From NCBI GenBank assembly GCA_041397365.1, contig JAWKWT010000001.1:372001-436000 (forward strand): DNA of 64,000 bases, read 5' to 3'. Origin of the DNA: P52-10 sp041397365 (GTDB lineage: Bacteria; Pseudomonadota; Alphaproteobacteria; Rhizobiales; Xanthobacteraceae). The first letter of the stretch is position 1, and each line of letters starts with the position of its first letter. A model generated the notes under the pieces. It was not told the origin of the DNA. It did not search any database and was given only the letters and a program-made list of their open reading frames with translations. Positions 1-7,651 of the stretch are shown one piece after another. Both the position numbers and the translations under genes were made by a program.

Positions 1-1
1 C

Positions 2-1228
2 AACGCCATCGGCATCGAGCTGCCGAACGAGCACCGCGAAAAAGTCTATCTGCGCGAATTGCTGTCGGCGAAGGAGAACATGGATTCGATCGCCAAGCTG
101 CCGCTCTGCCTCGGCAAGACCATCGGCGGCGAGCCGGTCATCATCGATCTCGCCCGCACGCCGCATATGCTGATCGCCGGCACCACCGGCTCCGGCAAAT
201 CGGTGGCGATCAACACGATGATCCTGTCGCTGGTATATCGGCTGCGCCCCGACCAGTGCCGCCTCATCATGGTCGATCCGAAGATGCTCGAACTGTCGGT
301 CTATGACGGCATTCCGCATCTGCTGACGCCCGTCGTCACCGATCCGAAGAAGGCCGTTGTCGCGCTGAAATGGGCGGTGCGCGAGATGGAGGAGCGCTAC
401 AAGCGCATGGCCAAGCTCGGTGTCCGCAATATCGACGGCTACAATGCGCGGCTCGCCGACGCCAAGGCGAAGGGCGAGGAGCTGACGCGCACGGTCCACA
501 CCGGCTTCGACAAGGAGACCGGCAAGGCGATCTACGAGGAAGAGAAGCTCGACCTCGAACCGCTGCCCTTCATCGTCATCATCGTCGACGAAATGGCCGA
601 CCTGATGATGGTCGCCGGCAAGGACATCGAAGGCACCGTGCAGCGCCTCGCGCAGATGGCGCGCGCCGCCGGGCTGCATGTGATCCTGGCGACGCAGCGC
701 CCGTCGGTGGACGTCATCACCGGCACCATCAAGGCGAATTTCCCGACCCGCATCTCGTTCCAGGTCACCTCGAAGATCGACAGCCGCACCATTCTCGGCG
801 AGATGGGCGCGGAGCAACTGCTCGGCCAGGGCGACATGCTCTACATGGCGGGCGGCGGGCGCATCAGCCGCGTGCACGGCCCGTTCGTCTCCGACGAGGA
901 GGTCGAGAAGGTCGTCAAGCACCTGAAGGCGCAAGGCTCGCCCGATTATCTCGAGGCGGTCACCGCCGAGGAGGAGACGGAGGAAGACAGTGCGGTGTTC
1001 GACGCGACCGGCATGGGCGGCGGCGAATCCGATCTGTTCTCGCAAGCCGTCGCGATCGTCAAACGCGACCGCAAGGCGTCGACCAGCTACATCCAGCGCC
1101 GGCTGCAAATCGGCTACAACCGCGCCGCCTCGCTGATGGAGCGGATGGAGCAGGAAGGAATCGTCGGGCAGGCCAACCACGCCGGCAAGCGCGAGATTCT
1201 CATCGGCGAGGACGAGGACAGACTTTAG
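2..1228 (+). CDS. ftsK: DNA translocase FtsK, C-terminal part (5' end outside window)
   Basis: This is the motor and DNA-recognition end of FtsK, the septum-located ATPase that pumps chromosome ends apart and activates XerCD recombination at dif. The frame is open from base 2, so the gene enters from the left. Walker A (GTTGSGKS) lies near base 180 and Walker B (IIVDEMADLM) near base 580, followed by the conserved ATQRPSVDVITG and LLGQGDML motifs of the RecA-like beta domain. The last 60 or so residues (SDLFSQAVAIVKRDRKAS...) form the winged-helix gamma domain that reads KOPS sequences. The N-terminal membrane and linker region is not in the window. A dispersed hairpin repeat starts two bases after the TAG stop. 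Family assignment is secure. Confidence 0.97.
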   Translation, partial: NAIGIELPNEHREKVYLRELLSAKENMDSIAKLPLCLGKTIGGEPVIIDLARTPHMLIAGTTGSGKSVAINTMILSLVYRLRPDQCRLIMVDPKMLELSVYDGIPHLLTPVVTDPKKAVVALKWAVREMEERYKRMAKLGVRNIDGYNARLADAKAKGEELTRTVHTGFDKETGKAIYEEEKLDLEPLPFIVIIVDEMADLMMVAGKDIEGTVQRLAQMARAAGLHVILATQRPSVDVITGTIKANFPTRISFQVTSKIDSRTILGEMGAEQLLGQGDMLYMAGGGRISRVHGPFVSDEEVEKVVKHLKAQGSPDYLEAVTAEEETEEDSAVFDATGMGGGESDLFSQAVAIVKRDRKASTSYIQRRLQIGYNRAASLMERMEQEGIVGQANHAGKREILIGEDEDRL

Positions 1229-1230
1229 AA

Positions 1231-1279
1231 TATGATCCCGAAAAGTGGGTACCGGTTTTCGGACCAGATCATGCTCAAA
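1231..1279 (+). repeat. Dispersed hairpin repeat, copy 1 (after ftsK)
   Basis: This is a copy of the GATCCCGAAAAGTGG / CCGGTTTTCGG element. Its ends TATGATC and GATCATGC are nearly complementary, and CCGAAAA pairs with TTTTCGG inside. It begins two bases after the ftsK stop. Similar copies lie at 22097, 48138, 50057 and 61149. Confidence 0.85.
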
Positions 1280-1302
1280 GAAAAACCAGCGCGATCACGA
1301 TC

Positions 1303-1320
1303 CCGACAGCCCGCTGTCGG
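1303..1320 (+). terminator. Possible hairpin terminator after ftsK
   Basis: A perfect 7-bp stem (CCGACAG/CTGTCGG) with a 4-base loop lies between ftsK and lolA. There is no U-tract, so intrinsic termination is uncertain. Confidence 0.3.
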
Positions 1321-1399
1321 CCGTGAAAACGCCACAGCCCATCGTTAGCCGCGAGCATCGGCCGAGCCCGCGACGTTTCGAGAGGCCAGACAGGACAGC

Positions 1400-2248
1400 T
1401 TGACCTTGGACAGATCTCACCCGCGACAGTCGAGACCCCGCCATCGCCTCGCCGGCTCCGGCGCTGCGATCGTGCTGGCGGCCGCCCTTATCGCTTCTCC
1501 GCAGGCCAAGGCCGAGACCGTGCCGATCCCCCGCCCCGCGCCGAAGGCGCGCGCGGCCGCCGCCGCGCAACAACAGCCACCCGCCGACATCACAGGAACG
1601 CCGCTGGTCGGCACGCCGCCGCCGGCGTTTCAGGGCGGCCCGCCGACTCCCGTTCTTCCCAACCCCCGCGCGCGCGCCGTCGCCGACGGCACCTTCGACG
1701 CGAGCCAGCGCGCACAGGCGGCGAAGGTCAGCAACTACCTGTCGTCGCTGCCGACGCTGGTCGGAAATTTCGTGCAGGTCGCGCCGAACGGCAATCGCTC
1801 GACCGGCGAGTTCTACATGCAGAAGCCGGGCAAGATCCGTTTCGCCTACGATCCGCCGACGCCGATCGACGTCGTCTCCGACGGCACCTCGATGGTGGTG
1901 CGCGACCGCAAGCTGGCGACGCAGGACATCTATCCGCTGTCGCAGACGCCGCTGCGCTATCTTTTGTCCGACCGCATCGACCTGATGCGCGACACCAATG
2001 TCGTCAACGTCACCGCCGACGACACCTTCATCACCATCACGATCGAGGAAAAGCAGGCGCTGATCGGCACCAGCCGGCTGATGCTGATGATCGGCGCGAA
2101 GGACAACCAGCTCAAGCAATGGACGGTGACGGACCCGCAGGGCTACGACACCACCGTCGCCGTCTACAACCTCAATACACAGAAGAAACCCGATCCGCGC
2201 CTGTTCACGATCGACTTCACCCGCTATGACGACATGCGGAACAACTGA
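1400..2248 (+). CDS. lolA: Outer-membrane lipoprotein carrier protein LolA family
   Basis: This is a periplasmic LolA-family chaperone, expected to carry lipoproteins from the LolCDE exporter to the outer membrane. The 282-residue product starts at TTG 1400 and has an Arg/His-rich N-terminus, a hydrophobic segment (AAIVLAAALIASPQ) and an AKA-ET cleavage site, so it should be exported. A proline/alanine-rich linker (about residues 40-95) precedes the LolA fold, with GNFVQVAPNG, STGEFYMQKPGKIRFAY and an SDGTSMVVRD segment typical of the family. The linker makes it longer than enterobacterial LolA (about 200 residues), as is common in this group. It lies between ftsK and xth, the usual rhizobial neighbourhood. 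Confidence 0.88.
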   Translation: MTLDRSHPRQSRPRHRLAGSGAAIVLAAALIASPQAKAETVPIPRPAPKARAAAAAQQQPPADITGTPLVGTPPPAFQGGPPTPVLPNPRARAVADGTFDASQRAQAAKVSNYLSSLPTLVGNFVQVAPNGNRSTGEFYMQKPGKIRFAYDPPTPIDVVSDGTSMVVRDRKLATQDIYPLSQTPLRYLLSDRIDLMRDTNVVNVTADDTFITITIEEKQALIGTSRLMLMIGAKDNQLKQWTVTDPQGYDTTVAVYNLNTQKKPDPRLFTIDFTRYDDMRNN

Positions 2249-2296
2249 GCGGCTGCATTTCTGCGGCCGCAGAGGAGCCGCATTGCGTCATCTCTC

Positions 2297-3112
2297 ATGC
2301 GCCTGACCCTTTCGACGTGGAACATCAATTCCGTTCGTCTGCGCATCGACCTCGTGGCGAAGTTCATCAAGTCGGCGCGGCCGGACATTCTCTGCCTGCA
2401 AGAGACCAAGTGCCCCGACGATGCGTTTCCGCTGAAGCGGTTCAAGCGGCTCGGCTACGACCACATCGCGCTGAACGGCCAGAAGGGCTATCACGGCGTG
2501 GCGATCGTCTCGCGGCTGCCGTTCGATCAGACCGACATCCGCACCTTCTGCAACAATCTCGATTCGCGCCACATCTCGGTGTCGCTCGGCGCCGAGGCGG
2601 GCCTCAGCGAACCTCTGGTGCTGCATAATTTCTACGTGCCGGCCGGCGGCGACATTCCCGATCCCGCGCTCAATCCGAAATTCGCGCACAAGCTTTCCTT
2701 CCTCGACGAGATGAAGGGCTGCGATCCGCTGCACGCGACCAATGGCGAGCGCCACGTTCTGGTCGGCGATCTCAACGTCGCGCCGCATGAGCATGACGTG
2801 TGGTCGCACAGGCAGCTTCTGAATGTCGTCTCGCATACGCCGGTCGAATGCGAGAAGCTTTTAGCGGTGCAGGCGCGCGGCAACTGGATCGACATCGCCC
2901 GCGAGCGCATTCCGGCCTCGGAAAAGATCTATACGTGGTGGAGCTATCGCGCCGCCGACTGGCTGGCCTCCAATCGCGGCCGGCGGCTGGACCACATCTG
3001 GGTGTCGCCCGCGCTGCGCGACCGCGTCAGCGATTTCAGAATTTCCCGCGACGCGCGCGGCTGGGAGCGCCCGTCCGACCACGTTCCGGTCACGACGGTG
3101 TTCGAGGCTTGA
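2297..3112 (+). CDS. xth: Exodeoxyribonuclease III
   Basis: This is an Xth-family endonuclease/exonuclease/phosphatase enzyme that cleaves DNA 5' of abasic sites and trims 3' ends in base-excision repair. The 271-residue protein shows the metal-binding Asn (STWNINS, residues 6-12), catalytic Glu (LQETK, E36), the GDLNVAP motif, RRLDHIWVS and the C-terminal SDHVPV histidine motif. Length is normal. It begins 48 bp after lolA on the same strand, and its stop lies 6 bp from the stop of the convergent gene at 3119. Confidence 0.95.
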   Translation: MRLTLSTWNINSVRLRIDLVAKFIKSARPDILCLQETKCPDDAFPLKRFKRLGYDHIALNGQKGYHGVAIVSRLPFDQTDIRTFCNNLDSRHISVSLGAEAGLSEPLVLHNFYVPAGGDIPDPALNPKFAHKLSFLDEMKGCDPLHATNGERHVLVGDLNVAPHEHDVWSHRQLLNVVSHTPVECEKLLAVQARGNWIDIARERIPASEKIYTWWSYRAADWLASNRGRRLDHIWVSPALRDRVSDFRISRDARGWERPSDHVPVTTVFEA

Positions 3113-3118
3113 ACCCGA

Positions 3119-3571
3119 TTATCTGGCGAGCTTGGCGCTCGCGATCAGCAGGTCGCTCGCGGCCTGGCTGGTGCGCGCGGCGAGATCGTCGCGCAGCCGC
3201 CGCGCGGCGTCCGGATGACCTTCGAGCACGCGCTGGAACATGCTGCGCGAAATCCGCAACACCGACGAATCGCTGACGCCGACCGCGGTCGCCGGCCGCT
3301 GCATCTCCAGCAATAGCGCCAGTTCGCCGATCAGCGTGCCGGGACCGGCCACCGTTTCGCGCACGCCGCCATCATCCCTGGTCGAAACGCGGATCGCGCC
3401 GTACTGGACGACGTAGCCCGCATCGGCCGTGTCGCCGACGCGGAACAGCGTCTCCTCCGCCCGCACGCGCCGCGCTTCCGAGCCGATCGCCAGCACGCGC
3501 AAAGCGTCGATTCCCAACAGCTTCAGCGTCGGCACGCCTGAGAGCAAATGGACATCGTCCTCAATCGACAT
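3119..3571 (-). CDS. Stand-alone cyclic-nucleotide-binding domain protein
   Basis: The 150-residue protein consists almost entirely of a Crp/PKA-type cNMP-binding beta-barrel: ETLFRVGDTADAGYVVQYGAIRVS in the first half, then GTLIGELALLLEMQRPATAVG, which matches the phosphate-binding cassette (GELAL, R-P-A-T-A). No helix-turn-helix or other effector follows; the C-terminus is helical (HPDAARRLRDDLAARTSQAA). It is therefore not a Crp-type DNA-binding regulator by itself. It starts 27 bp after the response regulator at 3599 on the same strand and is probably co-transcribed, suggesting a signalling partner role. Function and ligand are unknown. Confidence 0.8.
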   Translation of the reverse strand: MSIEDDVHLLSGVPTLKLLGIDALRVLAIGSEARRVRAEETLFRVGDTADAGYVVQYGAIRVSTRDDGGVRETVAGPGTLIGELALLLEMQRPATAVGVSDSSVLRISRSMFQRVLEGHPDAARRLRDDLAARTSQAASDLLIASAKLAR

Positions 3572-3598
3572 TCTGTCTTGCGGTCCGGTAGTGGCCCA

Positions 3599-4285
3599 TC
3601 ACGGCACAAGCTTGTAGCCGCCGGACTCGGTGACCAGGATCGAGGGCGTGGCGGCGTCCAGCTCGATCTTCTGCCGCAGCCGGTAAATATGCGTTTCCAG
3701 CGTATGCGTGGTCACGCCGGAATTGTAGCCCCAGACCTCCTGCAACAGCGTCTCGCGCGAGACCGACGCCTGACCGGCGCGATACAGAAAGCGCAGGATC
3801 GCCGTCTCCTTCTCGGTCAGGCGGATCTTCTTGGCGTTGTCGCCGACCAGAAGCTTGGAGCCGGGGCGGAAGCTGTACGGACCGACCGAGAACACCGCGT
3901 CCTCGCTCGCCTCGTGCTGGCGCAATTGCGCGCGGATGCGCGCCAGCAGCACGGCGAAGCGGAACGGCTTGGTGACGTAGTCGTTCGCGCCGGATTCGAG
4001 CCCGAGGATCGTGTCCGAATCGGTGTCGTGCCCGGTGAGCATGATGATCGGCGCCTTGAAACCGGATTTGCGGAGGCTGCGCACGACCTCGCGGCCGTCG
4101 GTGTCGGGCAGGCCGACATCGATAATCATCAGGTCCGGAGAGTTGGCCTTCGCGGCGGATGCGCCCTTCGCGCCGGTATCGACCGCCGACGCCTCGAATT
4201 CCTCGTGCAGCGCCAGTTGCTCGACCAGCGCTTCCCGCAGATCGGTATCGTCGTCAACGATCAGAATCTTGCGTGCGGTCGCCAT
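3599..4285 (-). CDS. OmpR/PhoB-family two-component response regulator
   Basis: This is a 228-residue DNA-binding response regulator. The receiver domain (about residues 5-120) has the acidic cluster DDD (11-13), phospho-acceptor D56 in MIIDVGLPDTDG, the LTGHD switch region and the conserved lysine in VTKPF. A winged-helix effector domain follows (about 130-228), with LTEKETAILRFLYRAG, SRETLLQEVWGY and HIYRLRQKIE, typical of OmpR/PhoB. No histidine kinase gene is adjacent, so it is an orphan in this window. A lone cNMP-binding protein follows 27 bp downstream. The transcribed target is unknown. Confidence 0.93.
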   Translation of the reverse strand: MATARKILIVDDDTDLREALVEQLALHEEFEASAVDTGAKGASAAKANSPDLMIIDVGLPDTDGREVVRSLRKSGFKAPIIMLTGHDTDSDTILGLESGANDYVTKPFRFAVLLARIRAQLRQHEASEDAVFSVGPYSFRPGSKLLVGDNAKKIRLTEKETAILRFLYRAGQASVSRETLLQEVWGYNSGVTTHTLETHIYRLRQKIELDAATPSILVTESGGYKLVP

Positions 4286-4430
4286 GCGGTCAGGTCCTCA
4301 GTGGTCCGAGAATCAACGCCGCCCCGGTTTCGAACATACAGGCGAGACGGCGATTGCCCTGCCTCTGGACGGCGACAATCATGGGAAATAAAGCATTCCC
4401 GCATCGCAACGCAAGCGCGAGTTCGGCCGA

Positions 4431-5003
4431 TTGGCGAGAAACCTTAGCTTTCCAAGGGTTTATAGGGTGCCGGCGCAGGCAAGGCCGGCTTCGGAGATTC
4501 GGGTCAGGCGGCGGCCGGGCGAGCTGAGCCGCGGGATTCTCATTCTCGACGGGCAGCCGATCCGGGTCGCGCTCGGGCGCGGCGGCGTTCTTGCCAACAA
4601 ATTCGAGGGCGACGGCGCGACCCCGCGCGGCACCTTCCGCCCGCTGCGGCTGTGGTGGCGCGCGGACCGGCATTTTCGCCCGACGACTTTATTACCGGCG
4701 CGGCCGATCGGTCCTGCCGACGGCTGGTGCGAGGACCCGGCACATCGCAGTTACAACCGCCCGGTGCGGCTCTCCGCCGCCAGCGGCGCGGACCGCCTCG
4801 CCCGCGCCGACCATCTGTATGTTTTCATCATCGAGATCGACCACAACGCGCGGCCGCGCGTCGCCCGCCGCGGCAGCGCCGTGTTCCTGCATCTGGCGCG
4901 GCCGGGGTTCGGGCCGACCGCCGGCTGCGTGGCGATGACGAAAAGCGCGATGCTGCGGCTTTTGGCGCGGATCGGTCCGCGAACCAAGATCGTGATCGGC
5001 TAG
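4431..5003 (+). CDS. L,D-transpeptidase (YkuD) family protein without signal peptide
   Basis: The product is a small YkuD-fold protein. L,D-transpeptidases form 3-3 or lipoprotein cross-links in peptidoglycan using an active-site cysteine. The signature is HLARPGFGPTAGCVAM near the C-terminus, giving the catalytic His and Cys. GDGATPRGTF and ADGWCEDP segments match the short rhizobial subfamily. The long frame starts at TTG 4431 (190 residues); GTG 4467 in the same frame gives 178 residues and fits the usual length better. Neither start gives a signal peptide or membrane anchor, which is odd for a wall enzyme. It is divergent from the response regulator at 3599. Substrate is unproven. Confidence 0.85.
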   Translation: MARNLSFPRVYRVPAQARPASEIRVRRRPGELSRGILILDGQPIRVALGRGGVLANKFEGDGATPRGTFRPLRLWWRADRHFRPTTLLPARPIGPADGWCEDPAHRSYNRPVRLSAASGADRLARADHLYVFIIEIDHNARPRVARRGSAVFLHLARPGFGPTAGCVAMTKSAMLRLLARIGPRTKIVIG

Positions 5004-5057
5004 ATTCCCCGCCGCCATCCGGGACGACGCGCGGCGTCGCAAACCGACATTGCGAGC

Positions 5058-5756
5058 CTAGACCGGCCGCGGCCGCCCGCCGAAAATCGCCGAACCGACG
5101 CGGACATGCGTCGCGCCCATGCGGATCGCATCGACGAAATCGGCGCTCATGCCCATCGACAATTGCGTCAGTCCATTGCGCGCGGCGATCTTCGCGGTCA
5201 GCGCGAAATGCGGCGCGGCCGGCTCGTCGGCCGGCGGAATGCACATCAGGCCGGAAATCGTCAGGCCGTAATCCGTCTTGCAGGCGGCGATGAACGCATC
5301 GGCGTCCCCCGGCGCGATACCGGCCTTCTGCGGTTCCTCGCCGGTGTTGATCTGCACGAACAGTTCTGGCGCACGATTCTGTTTTTCGATTTCCTTCGCC
5401 AGCGCCCCGCAAATGCTCGGCCGGTCGACCGAATGGATCGCATCGAACAGCGCCACCGCCTCCCGCGCCTTGTTCGACTGAAGCGGGCCGATCAGATGCA
5501 GCGCGATTCCCGGATGCGCCGCCATCAGCGGCGGCCATTTCGCCTTCGCTTCCTGCACGCGGTTTTCACCGAACACGCGCTGTCCGGCGGCGATCACCGG
5601 CAGGATCGCCTCCGCATCGAACGTCTTCGACACGGCGATGAGCTGGACGGATTCGCGCGCGCGGCCTGCGTCCCGGCAGGCATCCGCGATCTGCCGTTCC
5701 ACCTCGGCGACTCCGGATGGTGAATCGGAGGTGAATCCCGCATCGATAGTCTGCAC
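5058..5756 (-). CDS. YggS/PROSC-family PLP homeostasis protein
   Basis: This is a pyridoxal-5'-phosphate-binding protein of the YggS/YBL036C family, a single-domain alanine-racemase-like barrel that buffers PLP rather than having a known reaction. LIAVSKTF carries the PLP lysine, and GENRVQEA, LHLIGPLQSNK, INTGEEPQKAG, LSMGMSADF and the final RVGSAIFG are family motifs. I chose GTG at 5756 (232 residues) because GGAG lies five bases upstream; the open frame extends to 5846 but those extra residues do not match the family. It is divergent from the diguanylate cyclase gene. Confidence 0.93.
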   Translation of the reverse strand: MQTIDAGFTSDSPSGVAEVERQIADACRDAGRARESVQLIAVSKTFDAEAILPVIAAGQRVFGENRVQEAKAKWPPLMAAHPGIALHLIGPLQSNKAREAVALFDAIHSVDRPSICGALAKEIEKQNRAPELFVQINTGEEPQKAGIAPGDADAFIAACKTDYGLTISGLMCIPPADEPAAPHFALTAKIAARNGLTQLSMGMSADFVDAIRMGATHVRVGSAIFGGRPRPV

Positions 5757-5845
5757 AAAAACTCCGATCGTTCGAATTTTATCGAATGCGCAAAACCCTT
5801 CTTGATGCGCCATGCCTATGGTGCTGCCGGGGTAAGGGGATTGCA

Positions 5846-7525
5846 ATGACAGGTCTCAATTTCCGGCACTATCTGACAAAGTTCAAGACCATCTTCGACG
5901 TGCGCGCCCGCCTGGTCGTGGTGGCGCTCGTGCTTGTCGTGCCGCTGATGCTCGATCGCGCCCGCGTTCTCGAAAACATGCGCACCGAACAGATTCAGGC
6001 CGGCTCGGCACGGCTTGCGAGCGTCGCCCGCCGCGGCGCGGACGAGCAGCGCCAGATGATGAAAACGGTCGAGGGCGTGCTGCGCACCTCGGCGTCGATC
6101 TTCCGTCACTTCTACAAGGTCGGCAGCCCTTGCGGCCTGCTCCAATCCGGCTTCAAGGTGAACCTGCCGGCGATCGGCAACATCTCGGTGGTCGGCAACA
6201 ACGGCCGGGTCCTGTGCTCGACGCTGCCGCGCCTCGTCGGCATCGATATCACCGACCGCGGCTATTTTCATGACGCGCTGGCGCAGCGGCGGTTCGTGCT
6301 GAGCGACTATGTGATCGCCAAGGGCGACGGCACTCCGTCGGTGATCGCCGCACTTCCGACCACGGCGCAGGGCGGCGAAGGCGTCGAGGCGGTGATGGTG
6401 ACGTCGGTCGCGCTCACCTGGCTCGAGGACATCATCAACCGCTCGCCCGATACCACCGGCATCACGATCCAGCTCATCGACGGCAAGGGCGCGGTTCTTG
6501 CGGCGAGGCCCATGGTCGACATCGCCGAATCCCCGATCGACCGGGCGGTGATCGCGCGCGCCGTCGCCGCCACCTCCGACGAGGTCTCCGACACGGTGAA
6601 GCTGGAAGGCTCCGCGCAGGAGCGCGTGTTCGCCTCGATCCGCGTGCCGGACACCAATGCGCGGCTGATTGCCAGCATCGACAAGCGGGAATTGCTCGGC
6701 TCGATCGACCGCGACATTCGCGCCGCCTACATCCAGCTTGGCCTTGTCGGCCTGCTGGTGCTGCTCGGCGCATGGTTCATGAGCGAAAGGCTCATCATCC
6801 GTCCGATCCGGTTCCTGACCGGCGTGGCCACCCGCTTCAGCGCCGGCGATTTTTCGGCGCGCAGCGCCCGCATGTCGCTGCCGCAGGAATTCGTGCCGCT
6901 GGCGCAGGCCTTCAACGCGATGGCGAAGACGCTGGCCGAGCGCGAGCGCGAATTGCTCGACCTCAACAGCCAGCTCGCGGTGCTCGCCTCGGTCGATACG
7001 CTGTCCGGCCTCGCCAACCGCCGCGCCTTCGACGGCCGCCTCGACTTCGAATGGATGAAGGCCACGCATGAGAACGCAACGCTGTCGCTGGCGATGATCG
7101 ATGTCGATCACTTCAAGCTCTACAATGACAGCTACGGTCATCTGGAGGGCGATTCCTGCCTGACCAAGGTCGGCGAGGTGCTCGCCGCCGTCGCCGCCGA
7201 GGTGAAAGGCTTTGGCGCGCGCTATGGCGGCGAGGAGTTCGCGTTGATGCTGCCCGCCGCCGACGCCAAGCGGATGACCGAAGTGGCCGAGCTTGTCCGC
7301 AGCCGGATCGAGTCGCTGGGACTGGCGCACGTGGCGTCGCCGAGCGGCCAGGTGACGGTCAGCATCGGCGTCGCGGCCACCTTGCCGGTGACCGGACAGA
7401 ACGCCAGCGATCTGATCGAGGCCGCCGACGCCGGGCTCTATATGGCCAAGCGCCGCGGCCGCAACACCGTCGTCGAGCACAGCGCCATCCGCCTGGTCGA
7501 CCAGGTGACGGCGCTGGCCGGCTGA
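5846..7525 (+). CDS. Membrane-bound diguanylate cyclase (Cache-HAMP-GGDEF)
   Basis: The 559-residue inner-membrane protein should make cyclic di-GMP in response to an extracytoplasmic signal. A first membrane helix (LVVVALVLVVPLML) is followed by a roughly 260-residue periplasmic dCache-like sensor, a second helix (LGLVGLLVLLGAWFM), a HAMP domain (IIRPIRFLTGVATRFSAGDFSA) and a C-terminal GGDEF domain. The active-site loop is RYGGEEF, which is catalytically competent in other enzymes. The RxxD inhibitory site normally just upstream is absent (EVKGFGARYGGEEF). ATG 5846 is preceded by AGGGGA; a longer in-frame start at 5786 is less likely. Confidence 0.92.
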   Translation: MTGLNFRHYLTKFKTIFDVRARLVVVALVLVVPLMLDRARVLENMRTEQIQAGSARLASVARRGADEQRQMMKTVEGVLRTSASIFRHFYKVGSPCGLLQSGFKVNLPAIGNISVVGNNGRVLCSTLPRLVGIDITDRGYFHDALAQRRFVLSDYVIAKGDGTPSVIAALPTTAQGGEGVEAVMVTSVALTWLEDIINRSPDTTGITIQLIDGKGAVLAARPMVDIAESPIDRAVIARAVAATSDEVSDTVKLEGSAQERVFASIRVPDTNARLIASIDKRELLGSIDRDIRAAYIQLGLVGLLVLLGAWFMSERLIIRPIRFLTGVATRFSAGDFSARSARMSLPQEFVPLAQAFNAMAKTLAERERELLDLNSQLAVLASVDTLSGLANRRAFDGRLDFEWMKATHENATLSLAMIDVDHFKLYNDSYGHLEGDSCLTKVGEVLAAVAAEVKGFGARYGGEEFALMLPAADAKRMTEVAELVRSRIESLGLAHVASPSGQVTVSIGVAATLPVTGQNASDLIEAADAGLYMAKRRGRNTVVEHSAIRLVDQVTALAG

Positions 7526-7547
7526 CGCCAGGTTTCGGGCTGCTTGC

Positions 7548-7577
7548 GGCCGCTCCGCGCAACCCTGTGGAGCGGCC
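7548..7577 (+). terminator. Hairpin between the diguanylate cyclase gene and leuS
   Basis: A perfect 9-bp GC-rich stem (GGCCGCTCC/GGAGCGGCC) with a 12-base loop lies 22 bp after the GGDEF gene. It lacks a U-tract, so it may terminate only weakly or serve as an mRNA 3' end. Confidence 0.35.
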
Positions 7578-7651
7578 CAACCCATTGACCCTTTGGCGGA
7601 TTTCGTGTCCTAGTCGGAGCAATCCCGAAACAACTCCCGACACGATTATCG

